This document shows, in pieces, positions 28,604 to 36,115 of a DNA stretch of 64,000 nucleotides. This DNA is from Janibacter sp. Soil728 (lineage in GTDB: Bacteria; Actinomycetota; Actinomycetes; Actinomycetales; Dermatophilaceae), in NCBI RefSeq assembly GCF_001428305.1, contig NZ_LMRZ01000006.1, positions 248,001-312,000 on the forward strand, in the 5' to 3' direction. How positions within the stretch are numbered: the stretch's first letter is position 1; the number at the start of each line of letters is the position of its first letter. Under the pieces are notes generated by a model. The model made no database searches and had not been told where the DNA came from. It worked only from the letters and a program-made list of their open reading frames with translations. The position numbers and the translations under genes were made by a program.

Positions 28604-29144
28604 CAATCCCTTCACTCGGCTCTCGTGGCCCCCACTCGGGCCCGGGCACCCCGGGTGCGGCCACGCGGCGACGGCTCGGCGACTTGCTCGAGTGCCCCTC
28701 GCCGGGCTCCTTGCCGCCGGGCCAGGGCCGGGTCGCGCGGGCGGCCAGGACGAAGGACTTGCGCAGCGGCGTCCCCTCGAAGCCGTCGGGCAGCAGGAGG
28801 GGGCGCAGCCCGAGACCGGTGCCGTCGACGAAGCCCTCGAAGTCCTGACCGAACATCTCGTGCGTCTCACGCTCGTGCCACGCGGCGCCGGCGAAGACGC
28901 CGGTGATGCTCTGCAGGCTCTCCCCCAAGGGGACTCGCGTACGCATGAGCAGCGTGCGCTGGTCGCGCTCCGGGGTCGGGACGGGGTCGACCAGGTGGCA
29001 GACGATGTCGAGACCCGGCACGTCCTCGCGGTCGCTCTCGTCGACGGCGCTCAACCAGTCGAAGTAGGTGAAGCCGTCCTCGTGGGCGTCGCGCACCGCG
29101 CGCAGCCACTCCGGCGGAGTGACCGTGAGGTCCTGCTGGGACAT
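28575..29144 (-). CDS. nuoC2: NADH-quinone oxidoreductase subunit C, second copy
   Basis: 189 residues from ATG 29144, shorter than the main-operon NuoC (276) because the N-terminal extension is missing. The family signature WHERETHEMFGQDFEG (near residue 91) and PLRKSFVL (near 127) are present. NuoC sits in the peripheral arm next to NuoD. The last dozen residues (SEGIDRSLQLPEL) are encoded by DNA that runs into the palindrome in front of the AAA gene, so the original C-terminus may have been replaced by a junction. Start lies 1 nt after the nuoB2 stop. Confidence 0.88.
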   Translation of the reverse strand: MSQQDLTVTPPEWLRAVRDAHEDGFTYFDWLSAVDESDREDVPGLDIVCHLVDPVPTPERDQRTLLMRTRVPLGESLQSITGVFAGAAWHERETHEMFGQDFEGFVDGTGLGLRPLLLPDGFEGTPLRKSFVLAARATRPWPGGKEPGEGHSSKSPSRRRVAAPGVPGPEWGPREPSEGIDRSLQLPEL

Positions 29145-29145
29145 G

Positions 29146-29727
29146 TCACGCCCCCTTCGTCGGGCGTCGCAGGAGGCCGCGGCGCACCTCGCCCGCGTCG
29201 GCGGTCCGGTGACCCGCATAGCGCGTCCTCAGGGTCTCGGTCGAGAGCGACTCGGCGGCGATGTGGTCCTGCAGGGTGAGGATCCCGTGCAGGAGCGCCT
29301 CGGGGCGCGGCGGGCATCCCGGCACGTAGACGTCGACCGGGACGAGCTGGTCGACGCCCTTGGTGACGGAGTAGCTGTCCCAGTAGGGACCGCCGGAGTT
29401 GGAGCAGGCACCGAAGGAGATGACGTACTTGGGCTCGGGCATCTGGTCGTAGAGCCGGCGGATCGCGGGCGCCATCTTGTCGGTCACCGTGCCCGAGACG
29501 ACCATGAGGTCCGCCTGGCGCGGGCCGGGGGCGAAGGGGATGACCCCGAGCCGGATGAAGTCGTGCCTGGCCATCGACGCAGCGATGAACTCGATGGCGC
29601 AGCAGGCCAGCCCGAAGTTGAAGACCCACAGCGAGTAGCGGCGGCCCCAGTTGAGGACGATCTTCATCGGCTGGGGTGCGTGGGCTGCGACGGGCCCCAC
29701 GCGCGGCATCGGCAGGTCGGTGGTCAT
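29146..29727 (-). CDS. nuoB2: NADH-quinone oxidoreductase subunit B, second copy
   Basis: 193 residues. Ligands of cluster N2 are all present: tandem Cys in [10 protein letters not shown] (near residue 38), Cys in [11 protein letters not shown] (near 104) and [12 protein letters not shown] (near 134). N2 delivers electrons to quinone. Its N-terminus ([18 protein letters not shown]) differs from the main copy. It has a 13-nt gap to nuoA2. With intact ligands it may be functional, but its natural partner NuoD2 is absent from this cluster. Confidence 0.92.
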   Translation of the reverse strand: MTTDLPMPRVGPVAAHAPQPMKIVLNWGRRYSLWVFNFGLACCAIEFIAASMARHDFIRLGVIPFAPGPRQADLMVVSGTVTDKMAPAIRRLYDQMPEPKYVISFGACSNSGGPYWDSYSVTKGVDQLVPVDVYVPGCPPRPEALLHGILTLQDHIAAESLSTETLRTRYAGHRTADAGEVRRGLLRRPTKGA

Positions 29728-29740
29728 CGCCTCACCTCCA

Positions 29741-30097
29741 TCAGGTCCACCGCAGCAGACCGCGTCGCAGGGCGTGGACGAGCCCGAGCAGGACGACCCC
29801 GATGAAGATCGCGACCTCGAGCAGGCTCACCGGGCCCAGGTCCGTGCGCAGCACGAGGGCCCAGGGGAAGAGGTAGACCGCGTCCACGGCGAAGATGACG
29901 TAGAGGAAGGCGTAGGCGAGGTAGCGCACCCGGGTCTGCGCCCAGTCGCGCCCGACCGGGTCGACCCCGGACTCGTAGGTCGTCAGCTTGGCGTGGGTAG
30001 GCGCAGCCGGCGCGAGCAGCCGCCGGGCGGTGTAGGCGGCCACGACGAGGAGCACGCCCACGACGAGCGTGCCGGCGACGACGAGGTAACCATCCAC
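29741..30097 (-). CDS. nuoA2: NADH-quinone oxidoreductase subunit A, second copy
   Basis: 118 residues with three transmembrane helices and the conserved loop YESGVDPVG (near residue 41), in place of YECG in the main-operon copy, followed by [16 protein letters not shown]-like sequence with conserved acidic residues. First gene of the second nuo cluster, divergent to the secreted peptidase at 30226 with a 128-nt shared promoter region. A TAGGGT hexamer 10 nt upstream of the ATG is a possible -10. Confidence 0.9.
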   Translation of the reverse strand: MDGYLVVAGTLVVGVLLVVAAYTARRLLAPAAPTHAKLTTYESGVDPVGRDWAQTRVRYLAYAFLYVIFAVDAVYLFPWALVLRTDLGPVSLLEVAIFIGVVLLGLVHALRRGLLRWT

Positions 30098-30225
30098 GTC
30101 CGCACCCTATCCGCGCCGTCCGTCGACAGGTCGGTGTGTAAAGCCCCGAACCCTGCGTGGAGCCCCTAGGTTCTCTCTCACACCGGCGGGCAACGGCGCC
30201 CGCCGGCCTACCGGAGGAATGCATC

Positions 30226-31731
30226 GTGCGATCACGTACCGCAGCCGCTACCGCGGCCGCCGCTACCGCGGCCCTGGCACTCACCACCCTCGCCAGTGGG
30301 CCCGCCCAAGCAGACAACCCCAACAACTCGAAGAAGATGACGCAGGCCGTCACCGTGGAAAATGTCCACGCGCACCTGCAGGCACTGCAGGACGTCGCGG
30401 ACGCCAACGACGGCAACCGCGGTGCCGGCACCTCCGGCTACGAGGCCAGCGCGCAGTATGTCGAGAGGACGCTGCGCGACGCCGGCTACACGACGCAGCG
30501 GCAGGACTTCTCCTTCATCTACGAGGAGATCCACGAGTCCAGCCTCACCGAGGTCTCCCCCGATGCCCGCACGGTCGACGGCACCCCGATGTCGTACAGC
30601 CAGCCCACCCCGGCCGAGGGCGTCACCGCCGAGCTGGCCGCCCCGACGACGGCCATCGGCTGCGTCGCCGGTGACTACGCCGGCGCCGACGTCGCCGGGA
30701 AGATCGCGCTCGTCAGCCGCGGCGACTGCTCCTTCGCCCAGAAGGCCGTGACCGCCAAGGCCGCCGGGGCCGACGCCGTGATCATCTACAACAACACGAC
30801 CGGCGCCCTCAACGGCACGCTCGGTGGCGTCGAGCCCGACAGCGCCCCCGCCACCGGCGTCACCCAGGACGAGGGCAAGGCACTGCTCGCCAAGATGGCC
30901 ACCGGCCCGGTGACGATGAAGCTCGTCCTCACCAAGACCCTGGAGGAGCGCCAGACCTTCAACGTCATCGCCGAGACCGACTCCGGGCGCGACGACAACG
31001 TCGTCATGCTCGGTGCCCACCTCGACAGCGTCGGCGACGGCGCGGGCATCAACGACAACGGCTCCGGCACCGCCGGGATCCTCGAGACGGCCGTCCAGCT
31101 GGGCAAGGTCAACAAGCTCAACAACAAGGTCCGCTTCGCCTTCTGGGGCGCCGAGGAGCTCGGCCTGCTCGGCTCCGACCACTACGTCGCCGACCTGCAG
31201 GAGAACGACCCGGAAGCGCTGGCCGACATCGCGACCTACATGAACTTCGACATGATCGGCTCGCCCAACCACATCATCGGTGTGTACGACGCGGACGAGT
31301 CGACCTACGAGGCACCCGTCGAGGTCCCGGCGGGCTCCGCCGAGACCGAGGACGTCTTCACCGACTACTTCGACGGCATCGACCAGCCGTGGGTGGACAC
31401 GGAGTTCTCCGGCCGCAGCGACTACTCGGCCTTCATCAACGCGGGTGTCCCGGCGTCCGGTCTCTTCACCGGCGCCGACGGGACCAAGACCCCCGAGGAG
31501 GCCGAGATGTTCGGCGGTACCGCGGGGATCATCTACGACCCGAACTACCACACCCCCGCTGACGACATCAGCAACATCAACATGGACGCGCTCGACATCA
31601 TGAGCGACGCGATCGCCCACTCGACGATCACGCTCGCCCAGTCGACGAAGGCGATCAACGGCAAGTCCAGCCGTGGCAAGAGTGGCCAGCCCGCACCGAC
31701 CGTCCTGCCGGACGGCCTCGAGGCAGCCTGA
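30226..31731 (+). CDS. Secreted M28 zinc aminopeptidase with PA domain
   Basis: 501 residues from GTG 30226, chosen for the GGAGGA site 8 nt upstream; the frame is open to 30157. An Ala-rich signal peptide ends near residue 29 (GPAQA). A protease-associated domain spans about 130-220, followed by the M28 peptidase domain with zinc ligands in AHLDSVGDG, NDNGSG, GAEELG, NFDMIG and YHTPADD. It resembles Streptomyces griseus aminopeptidase. It cleaves N-terminal residues from peptides outside the cell. It has no LPXTG-type anchor. A -10-like TAGGTT lies near 30169. The gene is followed by two identical palindromes and two hairpins. Confidence 0.92.
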   Translation: MRSRTAAATAAAATAALALTTLASGPAQADNPNNSKKMTQAVTVENVHAHLQALQDVADANDGNRGAGTSGYEASAQYVERTLRDAGYTTQRQDFSFIYEEIHESSLTEVSPDARTVDGTPMSYSQPTPAEGVTAELAAPTTAIGCVAGDYAGADVAGKIALVSRGDCSFAQKAVTAKAAGADAVIIYNNTTGALNGTLGGVEPDSAPATGVTQDEGKALLAKMATGPVTMKLVLTKTLEERQTFNVIAETDSGRDDNVVMLGAHLDSVGDGAGINDNGSGTAGILETAVQLGKVNKLNNKVRFAFWGAEELGLLGSDHYVADLQENDPEALADIATYMNFDMIGSPNHIIGVYDADESTYEAPVEVPAGSAETEDVFTDYFDGIDQPWVDTEFSGRSDYSAFINAGVPASGLFTGADGTKTPEEAEMFGGTAGIIYDPNYHTPADDISNINMDALDIMSDAIAHSTITLAQSTKAINGKSSRGKSGQPAPTVLPDGLEAA

Positions 31732-31736
31732 CCATC

Positions 31737-31800
31737 TGCATTGCCCTAGGGCAATGCACGCAACGAGCACACCTGAATCCGCATTGCCCTAGGGCAATGC
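31737..31800. repeat. Two copies of palindrome GCATTGCCCTAGGGCAATGC
   Basis: Identical 20-bp perfect palindromes at 31738-31757 (extendable to 22 bp) and 31781-31800, 43 bp apart, starting 6 nt after the M28 peptidase stop. Closely related copies occur at 36026-36108. Each could form a hairpin or bind a dimeric protein. Confidence 0.85.
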
Positions 31801-31822
31801 AGTCCGGAGCACCGGTACCGGT

Positions 31823-31890
31823 GAGGGGGACGTCCTGCGGGACGTCCCCCTCGTCGTGCCCACGGCCGAAGGGGGGATGTCCCCCCTTCG
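31823..31890 (+). terminator. Two hairpins downstream of the M28 peptidase gene
   Basis: Hairpin 1: 13-nt arms 31823-31835 and 31840-31852, TGCG loop. Hairpin 2: CGAAGGGGGG (31867-31876) pairing with 31881-31890, ATGT loop. Both are perfect. With the palindromes before them they probably end peptidase transcription and insulate the next gene. Confidence 0.75.
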
Positions 31891-31962
31891 ACCCGGAGGC
31901 GGCCCGGATTGGCTCGCCGCCGTCGAACGGGCAGAGTCGTGCTGAGACCACAGGAGGAACCC

Positions 31963-32460
31963 ATGAGCGAGCACCCACAGCTCCCGCACCAGTCCCAGCA
32001 GCCACCGCCCCAGCAGCCCTCGGCCCAGACCCACGGCCAGGCCCACGGGCAGACGCCGCCGCAGCAGTTGCCACCGGGAGCCGGGCTGCCGCCCGGCTAC
32101 ACGCCGACGGCGCTGTCCCCGACGGAGGAGCGCAACCTCGGGATGGTGGCCCACCTCGTGCCGGCCGTCCTGCTGCCGCTCAGCGCCGGGACCCTGGGCT
32201 TCGTCGGGTCGCTGGTCATTTACCTCATGTACAAGGACCGCGGGCCCTTCGTGCGCCAGCACGCGGCCAACAGCCTCAACGTCCAGATCATCACCGCGAT
32301 CCTGCTGCTGATCTCGAGCGTGCTGATGCTCGTGCTCATCGGCTTCCTCGCCTACCCGCTCGTCATCGTGGTCGCGACGATCATCCACATCCTCGGTGCG
32401 GTCAAGGCCAACAACGGTGAGTGGTGGCAGCCGCCGATGACCCCGCAGCTCGTCCGGTGA
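31963..32460 (+). CDS. DUF4870 domain membrane protein
   Basis: 165 residues from ATG 31963, with a strong AGGAGGA site 6 nt upstream. The first 45 residues are rich in Gln, Pro and His (cytoplasmic low complexity). The DUF4870 region then begins at TEERNLGMVAHLVPA and has three hydrophobic helices and the family motif RQHAANSLNVQI (near residue 101). The function of DUF4870 proteins is not established. The stop overlaps the next gene by 4 nt (GTGA), so the two are probably co-translated. Confidence 0.85.
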   Translation: MSEHPQLPHQSQQPPPQQPSAQTHGQAHGQTPPQQLPPGAGLPPGYTPTALSPTEERNLGMVAHLVPAVLLPLSAGTLGFVGSLVIYLMYKDRGPFVRQHAANSLNVQIITAILLLISSVLMLVLIGFLAYPLVIVVATIIHILGAVKANNGEWWQPPMTPQLVR

Positions 32461-32903
32461 CCACGACGGCGAAGGGGGTCGTCGTCGCCGGCCACGGGGT
32501 CGCCTCCGGGAGGGCGAGCGACTCCCCCTTCGCCGCCGGGACGATCGAGCTGCAGGCCCCGCACTTCGCGGCCCGCGGACTGGACCTGGCCCCCTTCGTC
32601 ATGGCGACGGTCAATCTCGACGTCGCTCCGCTGACTCTCGTGCTGCGCCGGCCGCGGTGGACCTTCGCCGACGTGCGGTGGACGGATGTGCACGGCCCGG
32701 AGACCTTTTCCTTCGTCGAGTGCACGGTCCGGCGGGGTGAGGAGGAGTACGCGGGGCTGGTCTACCTCCCCCACCCGGAGACCAAGCCGATGCACCACCA
32801 GCCGTCGACGGTGCTCGAGCTGCTGCTGCCGCGTCTGGCGGGTCTCGTCGCGGGTGACGAGCTGTCCGTGGGGCTCGATCCCGAGCAGGGTGACTTCACA
32901 TAA
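32457..32903 (+). CDS. Conserved-looking hypothetical protein
   Basis: 148 residues from GTG 32457 in a GTGA overlap with the DUF4870 gene. I do not recognise the family. The protein is soluble, with alternating hydrophobic segments suggesting a beta-rich fold (TIELQAPHF, LAPFVMATVNLDVAPLTLVL, FSFVECTVRRGEEEY), no signal peptide, no cysteine cluster and one Cys near residue 93. The paired motifs LVYLPHPETKPMHHQPSTVLELLLP near residue 101 are rich in His and could be functional. The TAA stop (32901-32903) lies inside the inverted repeat ahead of korA. Likely a partner of the membrane protein it is coupled to. Confidence 0.7.
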   Translation: MTTTAKGVVVAGHGVASGRASDSPFAAGTIELQAPHFAARGLDLAPFVMATVNLDVAPLTLVLRRPRWTFADVRWTDVHGPETFSFVECTVRRGEEEYAGLVYLPHPETKPMHHQPSTVLELLLPRLAGLVAGDELSVGLDPEQGDFT

Positions 32904-32930
32904 CGTGGCGTTATCCGTCTCATAACGTGA
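32899..32930 (+). promoter_or_regulatory. Operator-like repeats of CATAACGTG ahead of korAB
   Basis: ATAACG-TGG-CGTTAT (32900-32914) is a perfect palindrome, and the half-site CATAACGTGA recurs at 32921-32930, 22 bp on, the spacing expected for binding on one DNA face. TAACAT at 32960-32965 is a possible -10 for korA, so the sites would lie near -50 to -65, suggesting activation. The regulator is unknown. Confidence 0.5.
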
Positions 32931-33026
32931 CCGACTGGATTCGTGGGATCAGGGCGACCTAACATGGAAGGACGTCACGGGGACTCCCGCGGCACGACCG
33001 ATCTGCGAGGGGCACGACCACCCACC

Positions 33027-34904
33027 ATGAGCAGCACAGCGACGACCCAGGCCAAGGATCGCGTCATCATCCGCTTCGCCGGCGACTCCGGCGACGGCAT
33101 GCAGATGACCGGCGACCGGTTCACCGCCGACAGCGCGGCCCTGGGCAATGACCTGTCCACGCTGCCCAACTTCCCCGCGGAGATCCGCGCACCCCAGGGC
33201 ACGATGGCCGGCGTCAGCTCCTTCCAGCTGCACTTCGCCAGCTGGGACATCCTCACCCCCGGCGATGCCCCCGACGTGCTCGTCGCGATGAACCCCGCAG
33301 CGCTGAAGGCCAACCTGAGCGATGTGCCGCGCGGCGCGACGATCATCGTCAACACCGACGAGTTCACCACCCGCAGCCTCAAGAAGGTCGGGTGGAGCAG
33401 CAACCCGGTCGAGGACGACACCCTCGAGTCGTGGCACGTGCACGCCGTGCCGCTGACCTCGATCACGGTCGCGGCCCTGGCGGAGTTCACCTCCTTGACG
33501 CGCAAGGAGAAGGAGCGGGCGAAGAACATGTTCGCCCTCGGCCTGCTGTCCTGGATGTACTCGCGCTCGACGACGTCCACGGAGGACTTCCTCACGTCGA
33601 AGTTCGGCGCCAAGCCCGACATCCTCGCGGCCAACCTCGCCGCGCTGCGGGCTGGCTGGAACTACGGGGAGACCACCGAGGACTTCGCCGTCCCCTTCAC
33701 CGTCGCCGCCGCCAAGACCCCTCCGGGCACCTACCGCAACATCACCGGCAGCGCGGCCCTGGCCCTGGGTCTGGTCGCCGGCGCCCACCGCGCCACCCGC
33801 CCGCTGGTCCTCGGTTCGTACCCGATCACCCCGGCCAGCGACATCCTGCACGCCCTGTCCAACTACAAGCGGCACGGCGTGACGACCGTGCAGGCCGAGG
33901 ACGAGATCGCCGCCATCGGTGTCGCGCTCGGCGCCTCCTTCGGTGGGTCGGTCGGCGTGACCACGACCTCCGGGCCCGGCGTCGCTCTGAAGTCGGAGAC
34001 CATCGGCCTGGCCGTCAGCCTCGAGCTGCCGCTGGTCATCGTCGACGTCCAGCGAGGCGGGCCGTCCACCGGCCTGCCGACCAAGACCGAGCAGTCCGAC
34101 CTGCTGCAGGCGATGTTCGGCCGCAACGGCGAGTCCCCCGTGCCGATCATCGCGCCGCAGACCTCGGCCGACTGCTTCGACGCGGCCATGGAGGCCGTGC
34201 GGATCGCCACGACCTACCGCACACCCGTCTTCCTGCTCTCCGACGGCTACCTGGCCAACGGCTCCGAGCCCTGGCAGGTCCCGGCCGTCGCCGACCTGCC
34301 GTCCTTCCCCGTGCAGCTGGCCACCGAGCCCAACGGCGTCGACGCCAAGGGGAACCCCGTCTTCCACCCCTACGTGCGCGACGAGGAGACCCTCGCCCGC
34401 CCGTGGGCCGTCCCCGGCACCCCCGGCCTGGAGCACCGCGTCGGCGGCATCGAGAAGGACGCGGTCACCGGCAACATCTCCTACGACCCGGACAACCACG
34501 ACCACATGGTCCGCACCCGCCAGGCAAAGATCGACGGGATCGCGGCCACGATCGGTGACCTGCAGGTCGACGACCCCAGCGGCGACGCCAAGGTCCTCGT
34601 CCTGGGGTGGGGCTCGACCTACGGACCCAACCTCGCGGCGGTCCGACGCCTGCGGGCAGACGGCCAGTCCGTCGCCCACGCGCACCTGCGCCACGTCAAC
34701 CCCTTCCCGAGCAACACCGGTGAGGTCCTGCGCCGCTACGACCGCGTCATCGTCCCCGAGATGAACCTCGGACAGCTGGCGATGCTGCTGCGCGCGAAGT
34801 ACCTCGTCGACGTCCGCTCCCACACCTCGGTGCGCGGTCTGCCCTTCAAGGTCGCCGACCTCGCCGAGGTCATCGACACGGCCCTCCAGGAGGTCTCGGC
34901 ATGA
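33027..34904 (+). CDS. korA: 2-oxoglutarate ferredoxin oxidoreductase, alpha (gamma-alpha fusion) subunit
   Basis: 625 residues from ATG 33027. The N-terminal gamma domain has AGDSGDGMQMTGDRF near residue 16 and the transketolase-type alpha domain begins at about 235 with GSYPITPASDILHAL (near 264), AEDEIAAIGVALGASFGG (near 291) and QRGGPSTGLPTKTEQ (near 343). Cytoplasmic KorAB oxidatively decarboxylates 2-oxoglutarate to succinyl-CoA with ferredoxin as acceptor, giving actinobacteria an alternative to the NAD-linked dehydrogenase; the oxygen-tolerant enzyme is known in Mycobacterium. It overlaps korB by 4 nt. Substrate assignment rests on the two-gene architecture. Confidence 0.92.
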   Translation: MSSTATTQAKDRVIIRFAGDSGDGMQMTGDRFTADSAALGNDLSTLPNFPAEIRAPQGTMAGVSSFQLHFASWDILTPGDAPDVLVAMNPAALKANLSDVPRGATIIVNTDEFTTRSLKKVGWSSNPVEDDTLESWHVHAVPLTSITVAALAEFTSLTRKEKERAKNMFALGLLSWMYSRSTTSTEDFLTSKFGAKPDILAANLAALRAGWNYGETTEDFAVPFTVAAAKTPPGTYRNITGSAALALGLVAGAHRATRPLVLGSYPITPASDILHALSNYKRHGVTTVQAEDEIAAIGVALGASFGGSVGVTTTSGPGVALKSETIGLAVSLELPLVIVDVQRGGPSTGLPTKTEQSDLLQAMFGRNGESPVPIIAPQTSADCFDAAMEAVRIATTYRTPVFLLSDGYLANGSEPWQVPAVADLPSFPVQLATEPNGVDAKGNPVFHPYVRDEETLARPWAVPGTPGLEHRVGGIEKDAVTGNISYDPDNHDHMVRTRQAKIDGIAATIGDLQVDDPSGDAKVLVLGWGSTYGPNLAAVRRLRADGQSVAHAHLRHVNPFPSNTGEVLRRYDRVIVPEMNLGQLAMLLRAKYLVDVRSHTSVRGLPFKVADLAEVIDTALQEVSA

Positions 34905-36004
34905 GCATCGATCTCGGCATCCCCACGGTCGCCTCCGGCACCGACGGTGTCCCCACCCTCCCCGAGGGTGAGAAGCACAACCGCAAGGACTTCACGTCCG
35001 ACCAGGAGGTGCGCTGGTGCCCCGGGTGCGGTGACTACGCGATCCTCGCCGCGGTCCAGGGCTTCCTGCCCGAGCTGGGGCTGCGCAAGGAGAACATCAC
35101 CTTCATCTCCGGCATCGGGTGCTCCTCACGCTTCCCGTACTACCTCGACACCTACGGCATGCACTCGATCCACGGGCGCGCCCCGGCGATCGCGACCGGC
35201 TTGGCCACCAGCCGCCCGGACCTGTCGGTGTGGGTCGTCACCGGCGACGGCGACGCCCTGTCGATCGGCGGCAACCACCTCATCCACGCGATGCGCCGCA
35301 ACGTCAACATGACGATCCTGCTCTTCAACAACCGGATCTACGGCCTGACCAAGGGCCAGTACAGCCCCACGTCGCAGCCCGGCCTGGTCACCAAGTCCTC
35401 GCCGATGGGCAGCGTCGATGCCGCCTTCAACCCCATCTCGCTGGCGCTCGGCGCCGAGGGCACCTTCGTCGCACGCACGATGGACTCCGACCGCAAGCAC
35501 CTCACCGAGGTGCTCAAGGCCGCTGCGGCACACCGTGGCACCTCGATCGTCGAGATCTACCAGAACTGCCCGATCTTCAACGACGGTGCCTTCGAGCTGA
35601 TCAAGGACGTCGAGCAGAAGAAGGCCCGCCTGGTCCACCTCAACGATGGCGAGCCCATCACCATCGGTGAGGACGACGAGCGTGAGGTCCTCGTCCGCGG
35701 CGAAGGGGGCTCCGTCCGGTTCGTCCGCGAGGGCGAGGTCTCCGCGCAGGGCCTGGCCGACCAGGTCGTCGTCCACGACGTCACGCTCACCGACCCCAGC
35801 CAGGCCTTCTCGATCAGCCGCCTGGACTCCGAGTCGATGACCCACGTGCCGATGGGCATCTTCCGTGCCGTCGACCGCCCCACCTACGACGACCAGACCC
35901 GCGCCCAGGTCGACGCCGCGGTCGAGCTCGCCGGCGGCCCCGCCAACGACGACGACCTGCAGTCGCTCCTCTACGGCAAGGACACCTGGACCGTCGAGGG
36001 CTGA
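34901..36004 (+). CDS. korB: 2-oxoglutarate ferredoxin oxidoreductase, beta subunit
   Basis: 367 residues from ATG 34901 in the ATGA overlap with korA. Thiamine-diphosphate/4Fe-4S subunit: WCPGCGDYAIL (near residue 38) with the first cluster Cys pair, GIGCSSRFPYY (near 70), the ThDP motif GDGDALSIGGNHLIHAMRRN (near 113) and NNRIYGLTKGQYSPTS near 142. The C-terminal 90 residues extend beyond the catalytic core, as in mycobacterial KorB. It receives electrons from the 2-oxoacid and passes them to ferredoxin. The gene is followed by three tandem palindromic units and converges on the sugar-lactone oxidase gene. Confidence 0.93.
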   Translation: MSIDLGIPTVASGTDGVPTLPEGEKHNRKDFTSDQEVRWCPGCGDYAILAAVQGFLPELGLRKENITFISGIGCSSRFPYYLDTYGMHSIHGRAPAIATGLATSRPDLSVWVVTGDGDALSIGGNHLIHAMRRNVNMTILLFNNRIYGLTKGQYSPTSQPGLVTKSSPMGSVDAAFNPISLALGAEGTFVARTMDSDRKHLTEVLKAAAAHRGTSIVEIYQNCPIFNDGAFELIKDVEQKKARLVHLNDGEPITIGEDDEREVLVRGEGGSVRFVREGEVSAQGLADQVVVHDVTLTDPSQAFSISRLDSESMTHVPMGIFRAVDRPTYDDQTRAQVDAAVELAGGPANDDDLQSLLYGKDTWTVEG

Positions 36005-36025
36005 CCGGCCCCCTCCCTTCGCCCC

Positions 36026-36115
36026 GCATTGCCATAGGGCAATGCAAGGTCGGAGTGCATCTGCCATAGGGCAATGCAAGTTCGGGGTGCATTGCCATAG
36101 GGCAATGCGTGGTCA
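36026..36115. repeat. Three tandem palindromic units (period 31-32) at the korB / oxidase junction
   Basis: Units begin at 36026, 36057 and 36089. Each holds the near-palindrome GCATTGCCATAGGGCAATGC (the second has one extra base) followed by a spacer of the form rnGKTCrGgG. In the third unit the spacer TCA (36113-36115) is the stop codon of the convergent oxidase gene. The core differs by one base from the palindromes at 31738-31800, so all five form one family. Confidence 0.85.

Noticed and set aside
20279-30097. Second nuo cluster as pseudogenes
   Set aside because: All ten nuo genes are open with conserved motifs and coupled junctions; absence of subunits is not decay of those present.
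30226-31731. Cell-wall sorting signal on the M28 peptidase
   Set aside because: The C-terminus contains LPDGLEAA but no LPXTG motif, hydrophobic segment or basic tail.
36026-36108. CRISPR-like array
   Set aside because: Only three units with 11-12-nt spacers that are themselves similar, the repeat is a near-perfect palindrome over a stop codon, and there are no cas genes.
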